Source: Streptomyces hygroscopicus subsp. hygroscopicus
GTDB lineage: Bacteria > Actinomycetota > Actinomycetes > Streptomycetales > Streptomycetaceae
Reading direction: 5' to 3'
DNA length: 64,000 bases
Assembly: GCF_030269125.1 (NCBI RefSeq)
Contig: NZ_BSSM01000002.1
Span: 372,001 to 436,000 of the forward strand
The notes under the pieces are model-generated. The model saw nothing but the letters and a program-made list of their open reading frames with translations. It had not been told where the DNA came from and did not search any database. A program made the translations under genes and the position numbers. Positions 34,580-44,036 of the stretch are shown here, one piece after another. Each line of letters opens with the position of its first letter. Position 1 is the stretch's first letter.

Positions 34580-36115
34580 GTGACTGCTCTGACTCTCAGC
34601 ACCGCCGCGGCGCCCGGCCTGCGGGCCGACGCGATCGTGATCGGTGTCGCCAAGGGTGCCAAGGGACCCGTCGTCGCACCGGGCGCCGAGGCCGTGGACA
34701 AGGCGTACGACGGCGGGCTGGCCGGCGTCCTGGAGACCCTCGGCGCCTCGGGTGCCGAGGGCGAGCTGACGAAGCTGCCCGCCCCGGCGGGCTTCAAGGC
34801 CCCGCTCGTGGTGGCGGTGGGCCTGGGCACGGAGCCCGACGCCGAGGGCGGTTTCGACGCCGAGGCGCTGCGCAAGGCCGCGGGTACGGCGGCGCGGGCG
34901 CTCGCCGGCGCCAAGAAGGCCGCGTTCGCGCTGCCCGTGGACGGCGCCGGCGCGCTGGAGGCCATCGGCGAGGGCGTGCTCCTCGGCGCGTACTCCTTCG
35001 ACGCGTACAAGGAGAACGGCGGCCAGGCGAAGGGTGCCCGCGCGAAGAACGGCAAGGCGCCGCTGGGTGAGGCCGCGCTGCTCGGCGGCAAGCCGCGCGA
35101 CGCCGCCCACAAGGGTGCCGTCGCCCGCGCCGTCGCGGTCGGCGAGGAGCTGAACCGCGCCCGCGACCTCGTCAACACCCCGCCGAACGACCTCACCCCC
35201 GACAGCTTCGCCCGGATCGTGCAGGCGGCGGCCAAGGAGCACGGCCTCAAGGTGCAGGTGCTCGACGAGAAGGCGCTGACCAAGGGCGGCTACGGCGGCA
35301 TCCTCGGCGTCGGCGGCGGCTCGGCGGCGGCCCCGCGCCTGGTCAAGGTGGCGTACACGCACCCGGACGCGGAGCGGCACCTCGCCTTCGTCGGCAAGGG
35401 CATCACCTACGACTCGGGCGGCATCTCCCTGAAGCCGGCCGGTCACAACGAGACGATGAAGTGCGACATGGCGGGTGCCGCCGCGGTCTTCGCGGCCGTC
35501 GTCGCCGCGGCCCGGCTCGGCCTGGAGGCGAACGTCACCGGCTGGCTGGCGCTGGCCGAGAACATGCCGTCCGGCTCGGCGGTGCGCCCGGGTGACGTGC
35601 TGCGCATGTACAGCGGCAAGACGGTGGAGGTGCTCAACACCGACGCGGAGGGCCGGCTGGTGCTCGCCGACGCGCTGTGGGCGGCCTCGCAGGAGGAGCC
35701 GGACGCGATCGTGGACGTCGCGACGCTCACCGGCGCGATGATGGTGGCCCTGGGCAGCCGGACGCTGGGTGTCCTGGCCAACGACGACGCGTTCCGCACC
35801 ACGGTGTACGAGGCCGCGGAGGAGACCGGCGAGCCGGCGTGGCCCATGCCGATGCCGGAGCACCTGACCAAGGGCCTGGAGTCCCAGGTCGCCGACATGA
35901 CCAACGTCGGCGAGCGCTGGGGCGGCGGCCTGCTGGCCGGCCTCTTCCTGCGCGAGTTCGTGGGCGAGGGCATCTCGTGGGCGCACCTGGACATCGCCGG
36001 CCCGGCGTTCAACGAGGGCGCTCCCTTCGGGTACACGCCGAAGGGCGGCACCGGGACCGCGGTGCGTACGCTGGTCCGCCTCGCGGAGCTGACCGCGGAG
36101 GGTGAGCTGGGCTGA
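34580..36115 (+). CDS. pepA: Leucyl aminopeptidase (M17)
   Basis: Cytosolic hexameric two-zinc aminopeptidase. The 511-residue protein has an N-terminal macrodomain-like half and the catalytic C-terminal half: KGITYDSGGISLK supplies the metal-binding Lys/Asp, and NTDAEGRLVLADAL near 353-366 is the family signature. GTG start (MTALTLSTAAAPG) with a clear GGAAGCGAG upstream. In mycobacteria the ortholog pepB lies next to dlaT, the same neighbourhood as here. Confidence 0.96.
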   Translation: MTALTLSTAAAPGLRADAIVIGVAKGAKGPVVAPGAEAVDKAYDGGLAGVLETLGASGAEGELTKLPAPAGFKAPLVVAVGLGTEPDAEGGFDAEALRKAAGTAARALAGAKKAAFALPVDGAGALEAIGEGVLLGAYSFDAYKENGGQAKGARAKNGKAPLGEAALLGGKPRDAAHKGAVARAVAVGEELNRARDLVNTPPNDLTPDSFARIVQAAAKEHGLKVQVLDEKALTKGGYGGILGVGGGSAAAPRLVKVAYTHPDAERHLAFVGKGITYDSGGISLKPAGHNETMKCDMAGAAAVFAAVVAAARLGLEANVTGWLALAENMPSGSAVRPGDVLRMYSGKTVEVLNTDAEGRLVLADALWAASQEEPDAIVDVATLTGAMMVALGSRTLGVLANDDAFRTTVYEAAEETGEPAWPMPMPEHLTKGLESQVADMTNVGERWGGGLLAGLFLREFVGEGISWAHLDIAGPAFNEGAPFGYTPKGGTGTAVRTLVRLAELTAEGELG

Positions 36116-36383
36116 CGCCCGCCTCGACGGCGCGGCCGTACCGCTCGTGGTGCGGCTTCGGGGGCGCGGGGGCCGTTCGCACGGTTCTCCGCGCCCCTTT
36201 CGGGTGCTGGAGTGGGACGTCTCACACACCAGCCCGGCGTCTCGTCGGCCTCCAACAAGTGCAAAGATGGAGCCCGGCAGGACAGGGCCCCCACCGAAGG
36301 GCCGAAGCATCAAGCGGCCGGACACCAGCCGCCCGCCGGTCATCGAAGATCGGCGCAAGGCGCACATGCATGGAGGACGTGAC

Positions 36384-37772
36384 GTGGCGAACGACGCCAG
36401 CACCGTTTTCGACCTAGTGATCCTCGGCGGTGGTAGCGGTGGTTACGCCGCGGCCCTGCGCGGGGCGCAGCTGGGCCTGGACGTCGCCCTGATCGAGAAG
36501 GACAAGGTCGGCGGCACCTGCCTGCACCGGGGTTGCATCCCCACCAAGGCCCTGCTGCACGCGGGCGAGATCGCCGACCAGGCCCGCGAGAGCGAGCAGT
36601 TCGGCGTCAAGGCCACCTTCGAGGGCATCGACGTGCCGGCCGTGCACAAGTACAAGGACGGCGTGATCGCCGGCCTGTACAAGGGCCTGCAGGGTCTGAT
36701 CGCGTCCCGCAAGGTGACGTACATCGAGGGCGAGGGCCGCCTGTCCTCCCCCACCTCCGTCGATGTGAACGGTCAGCGCGTCCAGGGCCGCCACGTCCTG
36801 CTGGCGACCGGCTCCGTGCCGAAGTCGCTGCCGGGCCTGGAGATCGACGGCAACCGGATCATCTCCTCCGACCACGCCCTCGTCCTGGACCGCGTGCCCA
36901 AGTCCGCGATCATCCTCGGCGGCGGTGTCATCGGCGTCGAGTTCGCCTCGGCGTGGAAGTCCTTCGGCTCCGACGTGACCGTGATCGAGGGCCTCAAGCA
37001 CCTCGTCCCGGTGGAGGACGAGAACTCCTCGAAGCTGCTGGAGCGCGCGTTCCGCAAGCGCGGGATCAAGTTCAACCTCGGCACCTTCTTCCAGAAGGCC
37101 GAGTACACCCAGGACGGCGTCAAGGTCACCCTCGCCGACGGCAAGGAGTTCGAGGCCGAGGTCCTCCTCGTCGCCGTCGGCCGCGGCCCGGTCTCCCAGG
37201 GCCTCGGCTACGAGGAGCAGGGTGTCGCCATGGACCGTGGCTACGTCCTGGTCGACGAGTACATGCGGACCAACGTCCCGACCATCTCCGCCGTCGGCGA
37301 CCTGGTCCCGACCCTCCAGCTCGCGCACGTCGGCTTCGCCGAGGGCATCCTGGTGGCGGAGCGTCTGGCCGGTCTGAAGGTCGTCCCGATCGACTACGAC
37401 GGTGTCCCGCGGGTGACGTACTGCCACCCGGAGGTCGCCTCCGTCGGCATCACCGAGGCCAAGGCCAAGGAGATCTACGGCGCGGACAAGGTCGTCGCTC
37501 TGAAGTACAACCTGGCGGGCAACGGCAAGAGCAAGATCCTGAACACCGCGGGCGAGATCAAGCTCGTCCAGGTGAAGGACGGTGCCGTGGTCGGCGTCCA
37601 CATGGTCGGCGACCGCATGGGCGAGCAGGTCGGCGAGGCCCAGCTGATCTACAACTGGGAGGCGCTGCCGGCCGAGGTGGCCCAGCTCATCCACGCCCAC
37701 CCGACGCAGAACGAGGCGATGGGCGAGGCCCACCTGGCCCTGGCCGGCAAGCCGCTGCACTCCCACGACTGA
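36384..37772 (+). CDS. lpd: Dihydrolipoamide dehydrogenase (E3)
   Basis: FAD enzyme that reoxidises dihydrolipoyl groups on E2 and reduces NAD. The 462-residue protein has GGGSGGYAAALRGA for FAD, redox-active C46 and C51 in GTCLHRGC, a second GGGVIGVEFAS motif for NAD, and the C-terminal catalytic HPTQNEA. GTG start preceded by GGAGG. It is 61 bases upstream of the E2 gene and likely shares its transcript; together with aceE they supply pyruvate dehydrogenase. Confidence 0.97.
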   Translation: MANDASTVFDLVILGGGSGGYAAALRGAQLGLDVALIEKDKVGGTCLHRGCIPTKALLHAGEIADQARESEQFGVKATFEGIDVPAVHKYKDGVIAGLYKGLQGLIASRKVTYIEGEGRLSSPTSVDVNGQRVQGRHVLLATGSVPKSLPGLEIDGNRIISSDHALVLDRVPKSAIILGGGVIGVEFASAWKSFGSDVTVIEGLKHLVPVEDENSSKLLERAFRKRGIKFNLGTFFQKAEYTQDGVKVTLADGKEFEAEVLLVAVGRGPVSQGLGYEEQGVAMDRGYVLVDEYMRTNVPTISAVGDLVPTLQLAHVGFAEGILVAERLAGLKVVPIDYDGVPRVTYCHPEVASVGITEAKAKEIYGADKVVALKYNLAGNGKSKILNTAGEIKLVQVKDGAVVGVHMVGDRMGEQVGEAQLIYNWEALPAEVAQLIHAHPTQNEAMGEAHLALAGKPLHSHD

Positions 37773-37833
37773 GCCCTCGGTCCACGAGCGCGACGACACA
37801 GACTTCCGCAATTCGTAAGGAGCAACCGAAACC

Positions 37834-39651
37834 ATGGCGGTTTCCGTAACCCTTCCGGCGCTCGGAGAGAGCGTCACCGAGGGCACCGTCACCCGCTGGC
37901 TGAAGGCCGAGGGTGAGCGCGTCGAGGCCGACGAGCCGTTGCTCGAGGTCTCGACCGACAAGGTCGACACCGAGATCCCCTCGCCCGCCTCCGGCGTGCT
38001 GGCCTCCATCAAGGTCGCCGAGGACGAGACCGTCGAGGTCGGCGCCGAGCTGGCCGTCATCGACGACGGCACCGGCGCCCCCGCGGCCGCCCCGGCCCCC
38101 GCCGCCGCCGAGGCCCCGGCCCCGGTGGCCGAGCCCGCCCCGGCCCCGGTGGCCGAGCCCGCCCCGGCGCCGGTCGCCGAGGCCCCCGCCGCCCCGGCCG
38201 CCGCCCCCGCCGGTGGCGCCCAGGGCACCGACGTGGTCCTGCCCGCGCTCGGTGAGTCCGTCACCGAGGGCACCGTCACCCGCTGGCTGAAGTCGGTCGG
38301 CGACTCCGTCGAGGCCGACGAGCCGCTGCTCGAGGTCTCCACGGACAAGGTCGACACCGAGATCCCGGCTCCCGCCTCCGGCGTGCTGCTCGAGATCGTG
38401 GTCGGCGAGGACGAGACCGCCGAGGTCGGCGCCAAGCTCGCCGTCATCGGCGCCCCGGGTGCCGCTCCGGCCGCCGCTCCGGCCCCGGCCGCCCCGGCGC
38501 CGGTCGCGGAGCCCACTCCGGCTCCGGCCGCTCCGGCCGCCGCCCCGGCCCCCGTGCCGGCTCCGGCGCCCGCCCCGGCCCCGGCGCCCGCCCCGGCTCC
38601 GGCCGCCCCGGCGCAGCCCGCCGCCCCGGCGCCCGCCCCGGCCCCGGCTCCGGTCACCCCGGCCACCGCGCCGACCTCCCCGACCGCCACCCAGGCGACG
38701 GACGAGGGCGCGTACGTGACCCCGCTGGTGCGCAAGCTCGCCGCCGAGAACGGCGTCGACCTGGCCACCGTCAAGGGCACGGGCGTCGGCGGCCGCATCC
38801 GCAAGCAGGACGTCATCGCCGCCGCCGAGGCCGCGAAGGCCGCCGCCGCCCCGGCTCCGGCCGCCGCTGCCGCCGCGGCCGCCCCGGCCGCCCCGGCCGC
38901 CAAGAAGGCCCCGGCGCTGGAGGTCTCCCCGCTGCGCGGCCAGACCGTCAAGATGCCCCGCATCCGCAAGGTCATCGGCGACAACATGGTCAAGGCGCTG
39001 CACGAGCAGGCCCAGCTGTCGTCGGTCGTCGAGGTCGACGTCACGCGGCTGATGAGGCTGCGCGGCCAGGCGAAGGACTCCTTCGCGGCCCGTGAGGGCG
39101 TCAAGCTCTCCCCGATGCCGTTCTTCGTCAAGGCCGCCGCGCAGGCGCTGAAGGCCCACCCGGTCATCAACGCCAGGATCAACGAGGCCGAGGGCACGAT
39201 CACCTACTTCGACGCCGAGAACATCGGTATCGCGGTGGACTCCGAGAAGGGCCTGATGACCCCGGTCATCAAGCACGCCGGCGACCTCAACATCGCGGGC
39301 ATCGCCAAGGCCACGGCGGAGCTGGCGGGCAAGGTCCGCGCCAACAAGATCACCCCGGACGAGCTGTCCGGCGCGACCTTCACCATCTCCAACACCGGTT
39401 CGCGCGGCGCCCTGTTCGACACGATCATCGTGCCGCCGGGCCAGGTCGCGATCCTCGGCATCGGTGCCACGGTCAAGCGTCCGGCCGTCATCGAGACCGA
39501 GGAGGGCACGGTCATCGGCGTCCGCGACATGACCTACCTGACCCTCTCCTACGACCACCGCCTGGTCGACGGCGCCGACGCGGCCCGTTACCTGACGGCG
39601 GTCAAGGCGATCCTGGAGGCGGGCGAGTTCGAGGTCGAGCTCGGCCTGTAA
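37834..39651 (+). CDS. Dihydrolipoamide acyltransferase (E2), two lipoyl domains
   Basis: A 605-residue E2 core. Two lipoyl domains carry K43 and K172 in near-identical [10 protein letters not shown] contexts. Long Ala/Pro linkers follow each, then a peripheral-subunit-binding domain (about 296-330, [20 protein letters not shown]) and the catalytic domain with H575 and D579 in YDHRLVDG. It is often annotated sucB, but next to lpd and aceE it is more likely the actinobacterial pyruvate dehydrogenase E2 (DlaT/AceF) that also serves the 2-oxoglutarate branch. The linkers are low-complexity and produce long open frames on the other strand. Confidence 0.95.
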   Translation: MAVSVTLPALGESVTEGTVTRWLKAEGERVEADEPLLEVSTDKVDTEIPSPASGVLASIKVAEDETVEVGAELAVIDDGTGAPAAAPAPAAAEAPAPVAEPAPAPVAEPAPAPVAEAPAAPAAAPAGGAQGTDVVLPALGESVTEGTVTRWLKSVGDSVEADEPLLEVSTDKVDTEIPAPASGVLLEIVVGEDETAEVGAKLAVIGAPGAAPAAAPAPAAPAPVAEPTPAPAAPAAAPAPVPAPAPAPAPAPAPAPAAPAQPAAPAPAPAPAPVTPATAPTSPTATQATDEGAYVTPLVRKLAAENGVDLATVKGTGVGGRIRKQDVIAAAEAAKAAAAPAPAAAAAAAAPAAPAAKKAPALEVSPLRGQTVKMPRIRKVIGDNMVKALHEQAQLSSVVEVDVTRLMRLRGQAKDSFAAREGVKLSPMPFFVKAAAQALKAHPVINARINEAEGTITYFDAENIGIAVDSEKGLMTPVIKHAGDLNIAGIAKATAELAGKVRANKITPDELSGATFTISNTGSRGALFDTIIVPPGQVAILGIGATVKRPAVIETEEGTVIGVRDMTYLTLSYDHRLVDGADAARYLTAVKAILEAGEFEVELGL

Positions 39652-39679
39652 GCCGCGACCGCCCCCACCGGCGACACGG

Positions 39680-39720
39680 CGGAGCCCCCGCCCGGAGTCC
39701 TTCTCCGGGCGGGGGCTCCG
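39680..39720 (+). terminator. Terminator after the E2 gene
   Basis: An 18-bp near-perfect GC-rich stem (39680-39697 with 39703-39720) and a 5-base loop about 30 bases after the E2 stop. Confidence 0.85.
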
Positions 39721-40229
39721 TCGCGTGCGGGGCACCGCCGTGCCGCCGTGCGAGGCGCGCCCCACCAGCGCGAGCCACCCGCTCGGACGAGCCGGCCGGG
39801 AGTCTCGGCCCCCGTGCCCGGCGGCCGCAACGCCGGCGGCGTACACGCTGTCGTCGAGCCGGGACCCAGGTGGGGCCCGCCCTCCGCCAGCTTCCTGCCG
39901 GGCCGGGTAGCGGTCCCCCTGGTCGTGGCCGCCGCTCCGGGCCGGCTCGTGGAGCCCTCCACCGCGGTCGCGGCGGCGACCACCGCAAGGGGGCGGCGAC
40001 ATCGCGGGGGCGCGCGAGTCCGTTCCGTGACGGGCGCCCGCCGCGGCGCGACCGGCCGTGTGCGGTCGGTGCTCGCCCGGCGACGACCGAACCGGGCCGA
40101 TAGGCGCCCGTTTGCGCCGTCATACCCCGTGTAAGCCTCGTCTCACCTGCGCTGAAGCGCCCCCCGCACGCCCTCCCGTGAAGCGAACCCGCCGTATTGT
40201 CTAAATGTCAGCCCCCGGGAGGAGCCCTC
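39721..40229. other. Intergenic region before the GntR gene
   Basis: About 510 bases with no supported gene. Open frames here lack ribosome sites and any family-like sequence. The end of the region (40160-40215) is less GC-rich and probably holds the GntR gene promoter; a ribosome site GGGAGGAG lies at 40217-40224. Confidence 0.6.
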
Positions 40230-40853
40230 ATGACCGCGCCCGTAGTCCACTCGCTGCGCGAACAGATCCGCGAGCACATCGTGGAGGGAATCGTCAGCGG
40301 GCGCTGGCAGCCGGGCGAGCGCATCGTGGAGCGCCGTATCGCCACCGAGCTGGAGGTCAGCCAGACCCCCGTACGCGAGGCCCTGCGCGAGCTGGAGTCG
40401 CTGCGGCTGATCGAGTCGGCGCCGAACAAGGGCGTCCGGGTCCGCAACCTGACCGCGGCCGACCTGGAGGAGAGCTACCCCGTCAGGGCCGGCCTGGAGG
40501 CCATCGCCGCCGAGCTGGCCGCCGACCACCTCTCCAGGGACTGCTCGGCACTGGAACCGCACGTGCTGGCCCTGTACGAGGCCGACCGCGCCGCCGACGG
40601 CACCGCCCAGGTCCGGCACACCGTCGGCTTCCACCGCGAACTCGTGCGCGCCGCCGACAACTCCGTGCTGCTGCACACCTGGGAGGGCCTCGGCATCGAG
40701 GTCTTCACCGCCCTGTCGATCCGCTGGCTGGGCACGGTGCAGCAGTCGTACGCCGAGGAGCACGAGGAACTGGTGCAGGCGTTCAAGCGCCGGGACCCGC
40801 GGATCGCGGAGCTGGTGAAGGCTCACGTCCTGGGCTGCGCCCCACGCGCCTGA
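40230..40853 (+). CDS. GntR-family regulator, FCD (FadR) subfamily
   Basis: A 207-residue repressor/activator. The winged helix at the N-terminus (IATELEVSQTPVREALRELE, residues about 32-51) binds DNA and the FCD helical domain (75-200) binds a ligand, usually an organic acid; RAGLEAIAAELAA and FHRELVRAADN are typical. ATG start with GGGAGGAG upstream. It lies between the E2 gene and aceE, so it is the obvious candidate to control aceE in the manner of PdhR; the palindromes at 41.05-41.14 kb are candidate operators. Confidence 0.93.
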   Translation: MTAPVVHSLREQIREHIVEGIVSGRWQPGERIVERRIATELEVSQTPVREALRELESLRLIESAPNKGVRVRNLTAADLEESYPVRAGLEAIAAELAADHLSRDCSALEPHVLALYEADRAADGTAQVRHTVGFHRELVRAADNSVLLHTWEGLGIEVFTALSIRWLGTVQQSYAEEHEELVQAFKRRDPRIAELVKAHVLGCAPRA

Positions 40854-40936
40854 CGCACGCTCGACGCCCGCCCGACGCACGCCTGAAGCGTGCCCGATGT
40901 CCCTGACGCCCGACTGACGCCCCTGATGCGCGGTGG
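40851..40936. repeat. Degenerate 11-bp direct repeats
   Basis: Starting in the GntR stop codon there are several tandem units of about 11 bases with consensus YGACGCNCGNC (for example at 40851, 40862, 40873, 40884, 40104+800 and 40915), some shortened to 9. The phase equals one DNA helical turn. Confidence 0.45.
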
Positions 40937-41044
40937 ACGCACGTATGGTGCGCGGTCGGCGTACGCCCTGGGCACCTGCCCCCCACGGCGGCCCGAGGCA
41001 CCCGAGCGCACCCCCGCTCACCTGGGAAATCTCTGATCAAACAC

Positions 41045-41079
41045 GGCACCGGGTGCCCGCTACCAAGGCACCCGGTGCC
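41045..41079. promoter_or_regulatory. Twin 13-bp palindromes / hairpin upstream of aceE
   Basis: GGCACCGGGTGCC (41045-41057) and GGCACCCGGTGCC (41067-41079) are each palindromic around one central base and are also perfect inverted copies of each other. Centre spacing is 22 bp. They could be tandem operators on one DNA face, or a 13-bp RNA stem with a 9-base loop acting as a terminator or attenuator. Confidence 0.6.
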
Positions 41080-41118
41080 GACTTTCTTGGAATCGAGAGG
41101 TTTTACCACTCAACCCTT

Positions 41119-41135
41119 TGATCGATCATCGATCA
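41119..41135. promoter_or_regulatory. 17-bp palindromic operator candidate upstream of aceE
   Basis: TGATCGAT-C-ATCGATCA is a perfect palindrome in an AT-richer segment, about 123 bases before the aceE start. The size and symmetry suit a dimeric GntR-type repressor, and a GntR gene lies immediately upstream. Confidence 0.55.
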
Positions 41136-41257
41136 GGGGGTTACAGTCGCCGACGGACTTCCACCCGAGGTCCCCCTGCCCTGTCCTGCCAAAGACCAAG
41201 GGCACCCCCGAACCCTTACCGATGAGGGAACCCCCTTCGACTGAGGAAGGCGGCGAC

Positions 41258-43960
41258 ATGACCGACCCCCACGCCATCCAGCCGAGCGAGCTCGACCAGC
41301 TCCCGGACCGCGACCCCGAGGAGACCGCCGAGTGGCGGGCCTCCCTGGACGCCGTGGCCAGGGAGGCAGGCCCGCATCGCGCCGCGTACCTGATGCGGCG
41401 CACGCTGGAGCGCGCCGAGGAGGGCGGCATCGCGCTGCCGAAGCTGCTGGAGACGGACTACGTCAACACCATCCCCACCTCCGCCGAGCCGGGCGTGCCC
41501 GGCGACCCGGAGATGGAGGCCCGGATCACCGCCTGGAACCGCTGGAACGCGGCCGCGATGGTGACCCGGGGCAGCAAGCACGGCGTCGGCGGCCACATCG
41601 CCACCTTCGCCTCCGCCGCCTGGCTCTACGAGACCGGCTTCAACCACTTCTTCAAGGGCAAGGAGGGCGACGGCTCCGGCGACCAGCTGTACATCCAGGG
41701 CCACGCCTCCCCCGGCATCTACGCCCGCGCCTTCCTGGACGGCCGCCTGGACGAGGCGCAGCTGGACAACTTCCGCCAGGAGGCCGGCGGCAACGGCCTG
41801 CCGTCGTACCCGCACCCGCGCCGGCTGCCCTGGCTCTGGGAGTTCCCGACCGTCTCCATGGGTCTCGGCCCGCTGTCGGCGATCTACCAGGCGCGCTTCA
41901 ACCGCTACCTCACCAACCGCGGCATCAAGGACGTCTCGTCCTCGCACGTGTGGGCGTTCCTCGGCGACGGCGAGATGGACGAGCCGGAGTCGACGGCGGC
42001 CCTCGCGCTCGCCGCCCGTGAGGAGCTGGACAACCTCACCTTCGTCATCAACTGCAACCTCCAGCGCCTGGACGGCCCGGTCCGCGCCAACTTCAAGATC
42101 GTGCAGGAGCTGGAGGCCCAGTTCCGCGGCGCCGGCTGGAACGTCGTCAAGACGCTGTGGGGCACCGCCTGGGACGAGCTGTTCGCGCTCGACACCACGG
42201 GCGCGCTGGTCCGCCGGCTGCGCCAGGTGCCGGACGCGCAGGTCCAGACGTACCAGACCCGCGACGCCGCCTACATCCGCCAGGACTTCTTCGGCGCCGA
42301 CCCGGCGCTGGCGGAGATGGCGAAGCTGCTCTCCGACGACAAGATCCTGGAGTGCTTCCACCTCTCGCGCGGTGGTCACGAGGCCCGCAAGGTCTACGCC
42401 GCGTACCGGGCGGCCGTCGAGCACAAGGGCGCGCCGACCGTGATCCTGGCCCAGACGGTCAAGGGCCACACCCTGGGCCAGGGCTTCGCGTCGAAGAACG
42501 CCAACCACCAGATGAAGAAGCTGACGGTGGACGAGTTCAAGGCGATGCGCGACCTGCTCGACCTGCCGATCAAGGACAGCGACTTCGCCGACGGCGTGGT
42601 GCCCTACGGCCACCCGGGCGCCGACTCCCCCGAGGTCCGCTACCTCCAGGAGCGCCGCGCGGCCCTCGGCGGTCTCGCCCCGGCTCGTCGTACGCACCCG
42701 CTGGCCCCGCTGCCCGCCCCGGCCGAGAAGGCGTTCGCCTCCTTCGACAAGGGCTCCGGCGCGCAGAACGTGGCCACCACGATGGCCTTCGTCCGCCTCG
42801 TCAAGGACCTGGTCCGCGACAAGGAGACGGGCAGGCGCTGGGTGCCGATCGTGCCGGACGAGGCGCGCACCTTCGGCATGGAGTCGCTCTTCCCGTCCCT
42901 CGGGATCTACTCCCCGAAGGGCCAGACGTACGAGCCGGTCGACCGCGACCAGCTGATGTACTACAAGGAGGCCAAGAACGGCCAGATCCTCAACGAGGGG
43001 ATCACCGAGGCCGGTTCGATGGCCGACTTCATCGCCGCGTCCACCGCGTACGCGACGCACGGCGAGGCGATGATCCCGTTCTACATCTTCTACTCGATGT
43101 TCGGCTGGCAGCGCACCGCCGACCAGATGTGGCAGCTCGGCGACCAGCTCGGCCGCGGCTTCCTCGTGGGCGCGACGGCCGGCCGTACGACGCTGACGGG
43201 CGAGGGCCTCCAGCACGCCGACGGCCACTCGCCGGTGATCGCCGCGACCAACCCGGCGGCGCTGTCGTACGACCCCGCGTTCGCGTACGAGATCGCGGTG
43301 ATCGTCCGTGAGGGTCTGCGCCGGATGTACGGCGAGGCCAGGCCGGGCGAGGACCAGAACGTCTTCTACTACCTCACCGTCTACAACGAGCCGCTGCCGC
43401 AGCCGGCGAAGCCCGCTGTCGCCGGCGTCGACGAGGGCATCGTCAAGGGCCTGTACCGCTTCAACACCGCGGAGTCCGCGGGCGTGACGGTCCCGGCGAA
43501 CGCCCCGCGCGTCCAGCTGCTGGGTTCCGGTACGGCGATCCACTGGACGCTCCAGGCACAGAGGCTGCTCGCCGAGGAGTGGGGTGTCGCGGCCGACGTC
43601 TGGTCGGCGACGTCCTGGTCCGAGCTGCGCCGTGACGCGATGGAGGCCGACGCGGCCCTCCTGCGCGGCGAGGAGCGCGTGCCGTACGTCCGCCAGGCGC
43701 TCCAGGGCGCCGAGGGCCCGGTGCTCGCGGTCTCCGACTACATGCGCCAGGTCCCGGACCAGATCGCCCAGTGGGTCGACCAGGACTGGTCCTCCCTCGG
43801 CACCGACGGTTTCGGCATCTCCGACACCCGCCCCGCCGCCCGCCGCCACTTCGGCGTCGACGCCGAGTCCATCGTGGTCGCCGCCCTCGCCCAGCTGGCC
43901 AGGCGCGGCGAGGTGAAGGCGACGTCGGTGAAGGAGGCCCGGGAGAAGTACGGGCTGTAG
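41258..43960 (+). CDS. aceE: Pyruvate dehydrogenase E1, homodimeric
   Basis: Thiamine-diphosphate enzyme that decarboxylates pyruvate and reductively acetylates the lipoyl group of E2. The 900-residue length fits the homodimeric AceE type. The TPP motif is [17 protein letters not shown] at about 236-252 with [14 protein letters not shown] after it; [12 protein letters not shown], and the C-terminal half with FGMESLFPS and [16 protein letters not shown], complete the fold. I start at the ATG with GAGGAAGG upstream; the open frame upstream is leader. Regulated probably by the GntR protein next door. Confidence 0.97.
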   Translation: MTDPHAIQPSELDQLPDRDPEETAEWRASLDAVAREAGPHRAAYLMRRTLERAEEGGIALPKLLETDYVNTIPTSAEPGVPGDPEMEARITAWNRWNAAAMVTRGSKHGVGGHIATFASAAWLYETGFNHFFKGKEGDGSGDQLYIQGHASPGIYARAFLDGRLDEAQLDNFRQEAGGNGLPSYPHPRRLPWLWEFPTVSMGLGPLSAIYQARFNRYLTNRGIKDVSSSHVWAFLGDGEMDEPESTAALALAAREELDNLTFVINCNLQRLDGPVRANFKIVQELEAQFRGAGWNVVKTLWGTAWDELFALDTTGALVRRLRQVPDAQVQTYQTRDAAYIRQDFFGADPALAEMAKLLSDDKILECFHLSRGGHEARKVYAAYRAAVEHKGAPTVILAQTVKGHTLGQGFASKNANHQMKKLTVDEFKAMRDLLDLPIKDSDFADGVVPYGHPGADSPEVRYLQERRAALGGLAPARRTHPLAPLPAPAEKAFASFDKGSGAQNVATTMAFVRLVKDLVRDKETGRRWVPIVPDEARTFGMESLFPSLGIYSPKGQTYEPVDRDQLMYYKEAKNGQILNEGITEAGSMADFIAASTAYATHGEAMIPFYIFYSMFGWQRTADQMWQLGDQLGRGFLVGATAGRTTLTGEGLQHADGHSPVIAATNPAALSYDPAFAYEIAVIVREGLRRMYGEARPGEDQNVFYYLTVYNEPLPQPAKPAVAGVDEGIVKGLYRFNTAESAGVTVPANAPRVQLLGSGTAIHWTLQAQRLLAEEWGVAADVWSATSWSELRRDAMEADAALLRGEERVPYVRQALQGAEGPVLAVSDYMRQVPDQIAQWVDQDWSSLGTDGFGISDTRPAARRHFGVDAESIVVAALAQLARRGEVKATSVKEAREKYGL

Positions 43961-43976
43961 GTCCCGAGGTCCGCGG

Positions 43977-44007
43977 AAGGGGTACGGCTGCTCGCCGTAC
44001 CCCTTTT
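43977..44007 (+). terminator. Intrinsic terminator after aceE
   Basis: Perfect 12-bp stem (43977-43988 with 43994-44005) and a 5-base loop; the T run TTTT at 44004-44007 begins within the end of the stem. One of the few classical terminators in the window. Confidence 0.9.
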
Positions 44008-44036
44008 CGTCGGTGCCCGACGGCATGATGGGGGGC

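Larger units (their letters stand above)
40854..41257. other. aceE leader region
   Basis: A 404-base gene-free stretch between the GntR gene and aceE. It holds 11-bp repeats, twin 13-bp palindromes that can pair as a hairpin, and a 17-bp palindrome, all listed separately. Such a dense leader suggests aceE is tightly regulated. A ribosome site GAGGAAGGCGG precedes the aceE ATG. Confidence 0.7.

Noticed and set aside
30244..35283. A 1679-codon minus-strand frame
   Set aside because: Runs antisense to the MprF-like, rhomboid-like, cobS and pepA genes; composition is low-complexity and no domain is visible.
36414..39203. A 929-codon minus-strand frame rich in Ala/Gly
   Set aside because: Antisense shadow of the Ala/Pro linkers of the E2 gene and of lpd.
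39721..40229. A small gene in the gap before the GntR regulator
   Set aside because: Frames of 60-130 codons exist on both strands but lack ribosome sites and overlap each other; nothing family-like.
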